Assembly (NCBI GenBank): GCA_902783095.1
Contig: CACZPX010000147.1
Coordinates: 1 to 5,516 of the forward strand
Length of the DNA: 5,516 nucleotides
From: an uncultured Lachnospiraceae bacterium
Lineage (GTDB): Bacteria > Bacillota > Clostridia > Lachnospirales > Lachnospiraceae
Direction of reading: 5' to 3'
The notes beneath the pieces are model-generated. The model was not told the DNA's origin, searched no databases, and worked only from the letters and a program-made list of their open reading frames with translations. The first letter of the stretch is position 1. Each line of letters opens with the position of its first letter. A program made the translations under genes and the position numbers. Of the stretch, positions 1-5,516 are shown one piece after another.

Positions 1-186
1 ATACCGCTCCCAGCCGCCGTTGGCATAGATCAGACCGTTGTTGATGGTGATGCTGCCGCCGCTGCGAACGGCGGCGCCGCCGATGCCGGCGCCGCCGTAG
101 CTGCCGTTGCCGCCGTTGACATGGATCTCGCCGCCGTTGATGGTGATCGTACCGGTATTGGTCTGGTAATTGCCGCCGATGCCGGC
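1..186 (-). repeat. AGIGG / TITINGG beta-strand repeats (about 32 residues each), cut by window edge
   Basis: Two units are visible within the secreted protein. The first starts with AGIGG at 186 and continues through GTITINGGEIHVNGG. The second starts with AGIGG at 90 and continues through GSITINNGLIYANGG to the edge. The spacing is 96 bp (32 residues). Regular short beta-strands separated by Gly/Asn turns suggest a beta-solenoid. Similar stretches are common in surface proteins of gut Firmicutes. More units probably follow outside the window. Confidence 0.75.
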
Positions 187-2502
187 ATTGTAATCGTCCA
201 CGCCGTCGATCTGGAGTTTGCCGCGGCTGCTGCCGTGGCTCTGTACCCAGATCGTCAGGCTGTTGCCGTCCGTTACGCCAATGCCCTTCGGGATCGTGAG
301 CGTCGCGCCGTCACAGAGGATGAGATTCACCGCGCCGGACACGCTTACGCGTGACTCGATGCGGACCTCGCCGGACGCGGCGTACCAGCCCTCGGTCCAC
401 CCGGTCGTGCCGGCCTGTACCGCCGTGCAGCCCTGGACGGGCGTCTGCGCGGCGCCGGCAGCGTCCACGTAGGGGACCGGAACGGCTGACAGCTGCTCAA
501 AACGGGCCGTGAGCGTCCGGTCTGCCGCGGCCTCGAAGGAGTAGACGGAAGCGGTGCTCAAGGTGCTGCCGTTCTCCGTCCAGCCGGCAAAGGTATAGCC
601 GGCGTTCGGCGTGGCCGTTAAGGTGACGGTCGCGCCCGCTTCGTACTGGCCCGCACCGGAGACGGAGCCGCCTTCAGCGGGGCTGGCCGTAGCGCTGACG
701 GTATATTTGGTGACGGGAGTCTGCTCAAAACGGGCCGTGAGGGACCGGTCTGCCGAGGCTTCAAAGGAGTAGACGGAAGCGGTGCTCACGGTGCTGCCGT
801 TTTCCGTCCAGCCGGCAAAGGAATAGCCGGCGTTCGGCGTGGCTGTCAGGGTGACGGTCACGCCCGCTTCGTACTGGCCCGCGCCGGAGACGGAGCCGCC
901 CGCGGCGGGGCTGGCCTCAGCGCTTATGGTGTATGTGGTGACAGAAGTCTGCTCAAAACGGGCCGTGAGGGACCGGTCTGCCGCGGCTTCAAAGGAATAG
1001 ACGGAAGCGGTGCTCACGGTGCTGCCGTTTTCCATCCAGCCGGCAAAGGAATAGCCGGCGTTCGGCGTGGCCGTTAAGGTGACGGTACTGCCTTCTTTAT
1101 AATCTCCCGCGCCGGAAACGGAGCCGCCCGCGGCAGGACTGGCCGCGGCGGTGATATGGTAATTCCTTGCAAACACGACGCTTGCCACCATATCGTTGGC
1201 GGGCATGGTAAAGCTGTTGCCGGACAACCGCGTGAGCCTGGCGGAAGTCCCCTGCAGTTCGCCGGCCATATAATAGTCTACCACGTAGCCTTCGTTGGGA
1301 TGGCCCAGCAGGGTCACGGTATCCCCCTCGGCATAGATCTGCTTTTCGTTTACGATCTCCAGGCTGCCGTTTGTGATGCCGGGATTCTTATAGACCATGA
1401 CGTAGAAGACGGCGTACATCGTCACGTCGTTTTTCGGGGAAAAGGTATAGGGATTGTCGGTAGAAAAGACCTCGGAGGTCTGCGGATCCTGCCAGCGCAG
1501 GAAATGATAGCCATCCTTCGGTGTGGCCGTGACGGTGATCGTTCCGGCCGTACTGTCTGCCGAAGAGGACACCGTACCGCTGCCCGAGGGGAATACGCCG
1601 AGATTGACGCCCGCGGTCGGGCGTTTTTCAAACGTCAGGTCCAGGGTGCGGTCGGCATCTACGGTAAAGGTATAGACGCCGTTTGAAGAGGAGTATTCCG
1701 GCGGAAGATTGGAGATACTCTCCAGGCGGTATCCCTCATCCGGCACGGTGGTCACGGACACGGTATCCCCTTTGTAATAAGGGCCGGCAGGGGACAGCGA
1801 GGCACTGCCGTGGGGACCGACGTTCAGGGACAGATTCACCGAATACAGGCCGCGCACCCATACGTCGCTGGCCGGCATGGTGAAGCGGTTTCCGTTCAGG
1901 CGGCTCCAGTTCACGGAAGAGGCCGTGCCGTCCACGTCTACTCCGTATTCGTACACGACGCTGCGCCCGCTGCGCGGGGGGGCAGTCAGCGTGATCTGCG
2001 TATTCGGACGGTAGGTGTCCAGCAGGGGAGAGACCTCCAGATCCAGCGGGCTGTTGATGTTGACGAAATACTCGCCGTCCTTCCTCATCACTGCCTCAAG
2101 GGCCCGGTCACCGTTTGCGGTGAAGGTATAGGGGTTTTCGCTGATCGCTTCTTCGTTTTCGTAATCGGCCCAACCCTCAAAGCTGTAACCGCTTGCGGGG
2201 ACGGCTTTCACCGTGACGGGGCTGCCCACGGTGTAGGTGCCCGCGCCGGAGAGCGTGGCGGATCCCGGCGGGTACGCGGTCAGCGTGATGGTACAGGTGG
2301 AGGCCTGCGCCGGTTCCGCCGTCGCTTCCGGGAGATCCGGCTCAGGGACCGGCTCTTCATCTGCCGGAAGGACCGCGGGCGTTTCTTCGGGAAGGGTTTC
2401 CAGAGCCGCTGCGGACACCGTTTCCTCCGCGAAAACGCTGGCGGGGAACAGGCTCGCAAGCATCACAAGAGTCAGAAAACAGGCTGTTATCCGTCGTTTC
2501 AT
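1..2502 (-). CDS. Large secreted/surface protein with InlB-like B-repeats (3' end outside window)
   Basis: The frame is open for 834 codons from ATG at 2502 to the left edge, so the C-terminus and any anchor (sortase motif, SLH domain) cannot be seen. The start has AGGAG 8 bases upstream. An out-of-frame ATG 5 bases upstream stops after two codons and sits too close to the Shine-Dalgarno. Residues 1-25 form a signal peptide (MKRR, hydrophobic core, SVFA before EE). Residues 26-68 are a Pro/Glu/Ala-rich linker. Residues about 70-670 hold eight B-repeat-like domains of 70-80 residues with the hallmark TVTLTATPNAGYSFAGW, typical of divergent InlB B-repeat (Flg_new/Listeria-Bacteroides) families. 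The last three (443-518, 519-594, 595-670) are near-identical. From about 680 a beta-strand-rich region begins, ending in AGIGG...TITINGG repeats that suggest a stacked beta-solenoid. Such proteins are usually extracellular adhesins or wall-associated proteins; the ligand is unknown. It lies 113 bp downstream of a two-component system and shares its promoter element, so it is probably that system's target. Confidence 0.93.
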   Translation of the reverse strand, partial: MKRRITACFLTLVMLASLFPASVFAEETVSAAALETLPEETPAVLPADEEPVPEPDLPEATAEPAQASTCTITLTAYPPGSATLSGAGTYTVGSPVTVKAVPASGYSFEGWADYENEEAISENPYTFTANGDRALEAVMRKDGEYFVNINSPLDLEVSPLLDTYRPNTQITLTAPPRSGRSVVYEYGVDVDGTASSVNWSRLNGNRFTMPASDVWVRGLYSVNLSLNVGPHGSASLSPAGPYYKGDTVSVTTVPDEGYRLESISNLPPEYSSSNGVYTFTVDADRTLDLTFEKRPTAGVNLGVFPSGSGTVSSSADSTAGTITVTATPKDGYHFLRWQDPQTSEVFSTDNPYTFSPKNDVTMYAVFYVMVYKNPGITNGSLEIVNEKQIYAEGDTVTLLGHPNEGYVVDYYMAGELQGTSARLTRLSGNSFTMPANDMVASVVFARNYHITAAASPAAGGSVSGAGDYKEGSTVTLTATPNAGYSFAGWMENGSTVSTASVYSFEAAADRSLTARFEQTSVTTYTISAEASPAAGGSVSGAGQYEAGVTVTLTATPNAGYSFAGWTENGSTVSTASVYSFEASADRSLTARFEQTPVTKYTVSATASPAEGGSVSGAGQYEAGATVTLTATPNAGYTFAGWTENGSTLSTASVYSFEAAADRTLTARFEQLSAVPVPYVDAAGAAQTPVQGCTAVQAGTTGWTEGWYAASGEVRIESRVSVSGAVNLILCDGATLTIPKGIGVTDGNSLTIWVQSHGSSRGKLQIDGVDDYNAGIGGNYQTNTGTITINGGEIHVNGGNGSYGGAGIGGAAVRSGGSITINNGLIYANGGWERY
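493..1176 (-). repeat. Three tandem 228-bp (76-residue) B-repeat copies
   Basis: Copies lie at 493-720, 721-948 and 949-1176, in phase with the coding frame. On the plus strand each starts with CTGCTCAAAACGGGCCGTGAG. Each encodes a domain of the form SPAAGGSVSGAG-Y-AG-TVTLTATPNAGYSFAGW-ENGST-STASVYSFEA-ADR-LTARFEQ. The middle and right copies differ at about six positions in their first 138 bp by hand alignment. The right copy diverges at its far end (about 1160-1176), where it joins an older, divergent repeat. Repeats this similar can recombine, so copy number may vary between strains. Confidence 0.93.
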
Positions 2503-2584
2503 ATCATGGACTCCTTTCTTTTCGACAGTAAATATCGGGTGAACAAAAGATTTTATATGATACAGTATACCGTGCCGGATGCCT

Positions 2585-2597
2585 GTTTCCGTGAAAC
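2585..2597. repeat. Short inverted repeat GTTTC-CGT-GAAAC
   Basis: A perfect 5-bp inverted repeat with a 3-base centre spans the expected -35 position of the secreted-protein promoter and overlaps the end of the conserved box. No T-run follows it on either strand, so it is not an intrinsic terminator. It is absent from the kinase promoter and could be a second protein site or chance. Confidence 0.35.
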
Positions 2598-2613
2598 TTG
2601 CAGAATTGTAAGA
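2593..2613 (-). promoter_or_regulatory. Candidate response-regulator box, surface-protein copy
   Basis: The element reads TCTTACAATTCTG-C-AAGT-T-TC on the minus strand and begins 3 bases past the response-regulator stop codon. It contains an imperfect inverted repeat CTTACA-ATTC-TGCAAG (2612-2597). It matches the box at 5296-5276 at 19 of 21 positions and sits at the same distance from its -10. Binding by the neighbouring regulator is inferred. Confidence 0.65.
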
Positions 2614-2615
2614 GC

Positions 2616-3287
2616 CTACTGTTCTTCCAGGGTATAGCCGCTGCCCCGCTGCAGGACAACGCGGAGCATCGACGAAGCGCCGCTCAGTTTCCTGTTCAGG
2701 CGGGAGACGGTGGTATAGAGGGCGTTGTGGTCCGCGCCGGACGATCCGCCCCACACGCTCTGATACAGTTCCTCCTTGGGGATGAGCCGGTCCGCATCCC
2801 GGACGAGGACCCGCAGAAGCAGAAATTCTTTCTGGGTCAGCAGCAGGTCCCGGCCGCCGCAGAAGGCGATCATGGACAGGGTGTCCAGTTTCAGATCGCC
2901 GCGGCTGACGTACCGTTCCCGCCGCCGGGACGCCCGCAGCCTGGCCTCGACCCGGGCCAGCAGGACACCGATGTCGTAGGGCTTGGTCAGATAGTCGTCG
3001 CCGCCCGCGCGCAGGCCCTGGATGATCTGCACGTTCTCACCCAGCGCGGTCAGAAACAGCACCGGCGTGTCGTACTGCTGCCGGATGCGGCGGCAGAGCG
3101 TAAGCCCGTCGCTGTCGGGCAGCATGATGTCCAGTATGATCAGATCCACGTCGTGCGCGGCGAGCTGCGCCATGCAGGCGCGTCCGTCTGCGGCTTCGAG
3201 CACGGTATAGTCCTCCATCAGAAGTGCTTCGCGGTTGATCTCCATGATGTGGGGATTGTCCTCTACGAGCAGGATGGTATCACTCAT
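2616..3287 (-). CDS. OmpR/PhoB-family response regulator
   Basis: This is a 223-residue cytoplasmic DNA-binding regulator, a usual length for the family. The receiver domain (about 3-116) has acidic pocket residues E9 and D10, phospho-acceptor D53 in LIILDIMLPDSDG, switch threonine T80 in FLTA, and K102 in the KPYD motif, so phosphotransfer should be intact. A linker leads to a winged-helix output domain (about 126-221). That domain has LLLTQKEFLLLRVL, a W at 179, the recognition-helix region ALYTTVSRLNRKL and the wing RGSGYTLE. The ATG overlaps the kinase stop as ATGA, with AGGAGG 7 bases upstream, so it is translated together with the kinase. It probably receives phosphate from that kinase. 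Two copies of a shared 21-bp box, before the kinase and before the secreted-protein gene, are its likely targets. The subfamily cannot be told from sequence alone. Confidence 0.96.
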   Translation of the reverse strand: MSDTILLVEDNPHIMEINREALLMEDYTVLEAADGRACMAQLAAHDVDLIILDIMLPDSDGLTLCRRIRQQYDTPVLFLTALGENVQIIQGLRAGGDDYLTKPYDIGVLLARVEARLRASRRRERYVSRGDLKLDTLSMIAFCGGRDLLLTQKEFLLLRVLVRDADRLIPKEELYQSVWGGSSGADHNALYTTVSRLNRKLSGASSMLRVVLQRGSGYTLEEQ

Positions 3288-5221
3288 TGTTCGTCCTCCT
3301 TGGGGATCGTAAAGCGGAAGCAGGAGCCTTCCGGGCCGGTGGACTGCAGCGCGAGCGTGCCGCCCTGGATCCGCACCGCGTTGCTGCAGATGGAGAGCCC
3401 GATACCGCGGCCCTCTGTGGTGGTGTAGCCTTTTTCAAAGATGTGCGGTACGGCTTCCGGGGCAATACCGGTGCCGGTATCGCGCACCAGGAAGGCCACA
3501 GCGTCGCCGCAGTCTTCGGTCCCGACCGTTATCCTTCCGTTTTCCGTGTGGCGGCTGGCGTTCACCACCAGATTGATCAGGATCTGGAGCAGCAGCCGGT
3601 CGCTGCCGTGCACGCGGCAGCCGCAGCTGTCGGAAAAGACGAGGACGTTGCCCCGCCTGGCACAGACGGGCGAAAGAACGGCGCCGGCGTTCTCGAACAG
3701 GCGGGAGACGTCTACCGGCCCCAGTTCCGCCTCCCGGCTGCGGCTGTACGTATAGTCCATCAGACGGGTGACGATCTCGGCGAGCCGGTCGGCCTCCCCG
3801 CGGATGGTATCCAGCCGTTTTGCCGCGTCGCCGGCGGGCCGGCCCTTTTCCTGCTGCCTGGCCATCAGCTGGGCGTAGCCGGAGATGACGGTGAGCGGCG
3901 TCTTCAGTTCGTGGGCAACGGTCCGCAGAAAGTCGCGGTTCATCTCATTGACCTGACCGAGCAGCTCGTTGCGCTGCCTGGCCTCGCGCAGTTGCAGTCT
4001 CTGGGTGTTCAGCCGCATGTTGATGACCGCGTCGAGGATCAGGATGCACAGGACCATCGCGAGCGGCGTGAGCCCGAAGTGGTTGATCATGGAGTCGCTG
4101 CCGCTGTTCACCCCTTCCCAGATGAGCATGAAGACGAACAGTGTGATGGCAGCGAAGGTGAGCAGATCCGTGCCGCCCGGGCGTTCCTTTTGGCAGCGGC
4201 GCACCAGGCAGTACAGTGTCCAGACCAGGTACGGCGCGCAGACGTAGTAGCAGACGTGACAGAGCAGTACGAGAGCCTTGGTCTCCACCAGAAAATGACA
4301 GACCGCCAGGACGGCAAAGAGCGCCGTAAAGGAGCGGACCGCCCAGCCGCGCCGGCCGCGCACGGACGGGAAGAAGGCGGCCACCAGGTAGAACGCCGTA
4401 GCCGGGATCAGAGAGACGTCCAGGATCATCACCCGGTACAGCGTCACGAAGGAGTAGCCCGCCGGCATCAGATGCTCGGAAAAGAAGAACTGGTTGCGCA
4501 GGGCGATCACCGCACAGCACAGCGCCAGCGCCGCGTGCTCCCAGCTTTTCTGGAAGGCGGCGTTCAGCAGGAAGTACAGCGAAAAGAAGGTGAGGCCGCC
4601 GCTGATGAGCAGCGACCAGAGCGTGAGCCCGCGCTGGTATTCGTCGATGTTCTCCGGCGTGGAGAGCAGGGTGGACTGAATGAAGCCGCCGTCCTTGTGG
4701 ATGTGGTTCGAATACTGATAGACGATCTCGATCCGGCCGTCGGGACCGGAATAGAGCGGCAGCGTCATATAGCGCCCCATGGGGACGGCCTTGGCCGGGT
4801 CTGCCGAAACGAGGCCGATGTGGCGCTCTTCCCGTCCGTTGACGAACACGCGGGTGCCGTAGTCGATGGAGAAGCTGCAAAGGGAAAGATAGATGTCGGG
4901 CTGCGCAAGGATCACCAGACGCCAGGTGCCCAGCCGTTCATCCAGCGGGGCGTTGATGCTTTTGGCAGGTGCGTCCGGTGCAGAGAGTTCCTGCGGGGTA
5001 TAGAGATGACCGGGATAGTAGTCCCAGCGGTTGACCAGATGGTACACGTCTGCGGAAAAGTCCACGCTGCGTACGTCCATCACGCCGTCCTGCGGGTCCA
5101 GCACGGGAAACTCCGTCCGGACGCGGCTGCGGCAGAGCAGGAGCAGCACCGACAAAAGCAGCAGCACCAGAAACGGCAGCCCGTACTGCCGCAGCATCTG
5201 TTTCCAACCGCTCTTCTGCAT
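3284..5221 (-). CDS. 7TM-DISM-type membrane sensor histidine kinase
   Basis: The product is a 645-residue sensor kinase. Helix 1 (about 13-30) is followed by an extracytoplasmic domain (about 31-198). Its segment GTWRLVILAQ...YGTRVFVNGRE...GRIEIVYQYSNH looks like a jelly-roll, galactose-binding-like sensor domain. Seven hydrophobic helices follow (about 199-219, 228-247, 261-284, 296-312, 317-340, 352-370, 384-402), then a short coiled linker. The HisKA domain has phospho-accepting H437 in VAHELKTPL. The ATPase domain has N554 in the N box (INLVVNA), DTGTGI at 581-586, an F box at IFEKGY, and GRGIGLS at 604-610, so it should be active. There is no PAS or HAMP domain. I chose ATG 5221 because AGGAGG lies 7 bases upstream. 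ATGs at 5314 and 5248 lie upstream of, or inside, the promoter elements and lack a ribosome site. The helix pattern fits 7TM-DISM receptors; the ligand is unknown, and a sugar is only a guess. Confidence 0.95.
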   Translation of the reverse strand: MQKSGWKQMLRQYGLPFLVLLLLSVLLLLCRSRVRTEFPVLDPQDGVMDVRSVDFSADVYHLVNRWDYYPGHLYTPQELSAPDAPAKSINAPLDERLGTWRLVILAQPDIYLSLCSFSIDYGTRVFVNGREERHIGLVSADPAKAVPMGRYMTLPLYSGPDGRIEIVYQYSNHIHKDGGFIQSTLLSTPENIDEYQRGLTLWSLLISGGLTFFSLYFLLNAAFQKSWEHAALALCCAVIALRNQFFFSEHLMPAGYSFVTLYRVMILDVSLIPATAFYLVAAFFPSVRGRRGWAVRSFTALFAVLAVCHFLVETKALVLLCHVCYYVCAPYLVWTLYCLVRRCQKERPGGTDLLTFAAITLFVFMLIWEGVNSGSDSMINHFGLTPLAMVLCILILDAVINMRLNTQRLQLREARQRNELLGQVNEMNRDFLRTVAHELKTPLTVISGYAQLMARQQEKGRPAGDAAKRLDTIRGEADRLAEIVTRLMDYTYSRSREAELGPVDVSRLFENAGAVLSPVCARRGNVLVFSDSCGCRVHGSDRLLLQILINLVVNASRHTENGRITVGTEDCGDAVAFLVRDTGTGIAPEAVPHIFEKGYTTTEGRGIGLSICSNAVRIQGGTLALQSTGPEGSCFRFTIPKEDEQ

Positions 5222-5245
5222 GGTGATCCCTCCTGTTCCAGTCTC

Positions 5246-5296
5246 CATTATACCGGTTCTTTGCCAAAAGAGGGCGATACTTTCAGAATTGTAAGA
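5246..5296 (-). promoter_or_regulatory. Predicted promoter of the kinase-regulator operon
   Basis: On the minus strand a consensus -10 TATAAT lies at 5252-5247 within CGGTATAATG. The conserved box lies at 5296-5276. The hexamer 17 bp upstream of the -10 (5275-5270, GCCCTC) is not a -35, so an activator is likely needed. A start near 5240 gives a very short leader with AGGAGG at 5234-5229 before the ATG at 5221. This supports that start over the upstream ATGs. Confidence 0.7.
5276..5296 (-). promoter_or_regulatory. Candidate response-regulator box, kinase-operon copy
   Basis: The element reads TCTTACAATTCTG-A-AAGT-A-TC on the minus strand, with inverted repeat CTTACA-ATTC-TGAAAG (5295-5280), centred near -47 of the predicted start. 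The core TTACA-N4-TGAAA resembles the TNACA-N4-TGTAA type of site known for BceR-like regulators, though this kinase is not BceS-like. It overlaps the T-tract of the upstream terminator. A role in autoregulation is inferred. Confidence 0.65.
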
Positions 5297-5330
5297 AAAC
5301 GGCGGAGGAAGCACTGCGACTTCCTCCGCC
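5293..5330 (-). terminator. Intrinsic terminator after the S9 peptidase gene
   Basis: On the minus strand a perfect 11-bp GC-rich stem, GGCGGAGGAAG (5330-5320) with CTTCCTCCGCC (5311-5301), encloses an 8-base loop. It is followed by GTTTTCTT (5300-5293). It starts 18 bases past the peptidase stop codon, so it should separate that gene from the kinase operon. Confidence 0.92.
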
Positions 5331-5347
5331 AGCGTCGTTGGAACCGT

Positions 5348-5516
5348 TTACCGCTCCACGCCCAGATATTTGTCGAACCACTCGGTGATCTCCTTTAAGC
5401 GGCGCACGCGGTGTTTCGGCTTGCCGCTGCGGGAGAGCTCGTGATTCTCGCCGTGGAACAGGCACATGCGGGTGGGTACGCCGTGCATCAGCAGCGCCTG
5501 CATCATCTGGATCGCG
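5348..5516 (-). CDS. C-terminal end of an S9-family (prolyl-oligopeptidase-like) peptidase, 5' end outside window
   Basis: The last 55 codons are visible, from 5515 to the TAA at 5350-5348. The segment MHGVPTRMCLFHGENHELS followed by RSGKPKHRVRRL and EITEWFDKYL is the typical end of acylaminoacyl-peptidase/DPP-like S9 hydrolases of the alpha/beta-hydrolase fold. The His in GENHELSRSGKP should be the catalytic histidine of the Ser-Asp-His triad; the Ser and Asp lie outside the window. Such enzymes cleave short peptides or N-acyl amino acids. The gene ends at a strong terminator, so it is probably not co-transcribed with the kinase, and no functional link to the two-component system is shown. 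Confidence 0.88.
   Translation of the reverse strand, partial: AIQMMQALLMHGVPTRMCLFHGENHELSRSGKPKHRVRRLKEITEWFDKYLGVER

Larger units (their letters stand above)
2563..2613 (-). promoter_or_regulatory. Predicted promoter of the secreted repeat-protein gene
   Basis: On the minus strand a -10 hexamer TATACT lies at 2569-2564 within CGGTATACTG. A conserved upstream box occupies 2613-2593. The -35 position (about 2592-2587, ACGGAA) does not resemble TTGACA, which suggests an activator-dependent promoter. The expected start near 2557 gives a leader of about 55 bases before the ATG at 2502. The same layout, with identical spacing, precedes the histidine kinase gene. A second AT-rich hexamer, TATAAA at 2557-2552, could be an alternative -10 but also lacks a -35. 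Confidence 0.65.

Noticed and set aside
184..196. A further copy of the box half-site (ATTGTAA) inside the secreted-protein gene
   Set aside because: Only the TTACAAT half matches. The TGnAAG arm and the downstream -10 block are missing, and the bases are explained by coding sequence.
493..1176. CRISPR-like array from regularly spaced repeats
   Set aside because: The 228-bp units are contiguous, in frame and encode protein domains. There are no short palindromic repeats with unique spacers.
1156..2637. Plus-strand open frames at 1156-1686 and 1810-2637
   Set aside because: They are antisense to the continuous 834-codon secreted-protein frame. Their translations show no domain, and the latter runs across the promoter region.
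2598..3428. Plus-strand open frame of 276 codons opposite the response regulator
   Set aside because: It is a shadow of the regulator gene, which has an intact receiver and winged-helix domain on the minus strand.
5222..5314. Longer kinase N-terminus starting at 5314 or 5248
   Set aside because: These starts lie upstream of or within the predicted -10 and lack a Shine-Dalgarno. The extra residues are not conserved-looking, whereas ATG 5221 has AGGAGG at 7 bases and leads into the first membrane helix.
3287..5398. Plus-strand open frame of 703 codons opposite the histidine kinase
   Set aside because: It is a mirror of GC-rich codon use in the kinase gene. The translation has no recognisable domain and is rich in Arg, Gln, Val and Ala, while the minus strand encodes a complete kinase with all motifs.

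Overview
The window suggests a GC-rich Gram-positive bacterium, probably a gut clostridium of the Oscillospiraceae/Lachnospiraceae type. This is inferred from strong AGGAGG-type ribosome binding sites, a Gram-positive signal peptide on a large secreted protein with InlB-like B-repeats, and a 7TM-DISM-type sensor kinase. No marker gene fixes the species. All four genes are on the minus strand, so the window reads right to left.

From right to left: (1) 5516-5348 is the C-terminal end of an S9-family (prolyl-oligopeptidase-like) peptidase, closed by a strong intrinsic terminator at 5330-5293. (2) 5221-3284 is a 645-residue membrane histidine kinase with an extracytoplasmic sensor domain and seven further transmembrane helices. 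(3) 3287-2616 is an OmpR/PhoB-family response regulator, translationally coupled to the kinase by an ATGA overlap. (4) 2502-1 is the start of a very large secreted repeat protein (834 codons here, running off the left edge). It has a signal peptide, a Pro/Glu-rich linker, eight B-repeat-like domains (the last three nearly identical 228-bp tandem copies) and the beginning of an AGIGG/GTITINGG beta-strand repeat region.

The most interesting signal is regulatory. The promoters of the kinase-regulator operon and of the secreted protein carry the same module. It consists of a 21-bp element (19/21 identical, with an inverted repeat CTTnCA-N4-TGnAAG), then exactly 20 bp, then a nearly identical -10 block (CGGTATAATG / CGGTATACTG). 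Neither has a recognisable -35. The simplest reading is that the response regulator activates its own operon and the adjacent surface-protein gene through this box, making 5330-1 one self-contained sensor-to-surface-protein circuit. The box-promoter identity is read directly from the sequence; the regulator assignment is inference.
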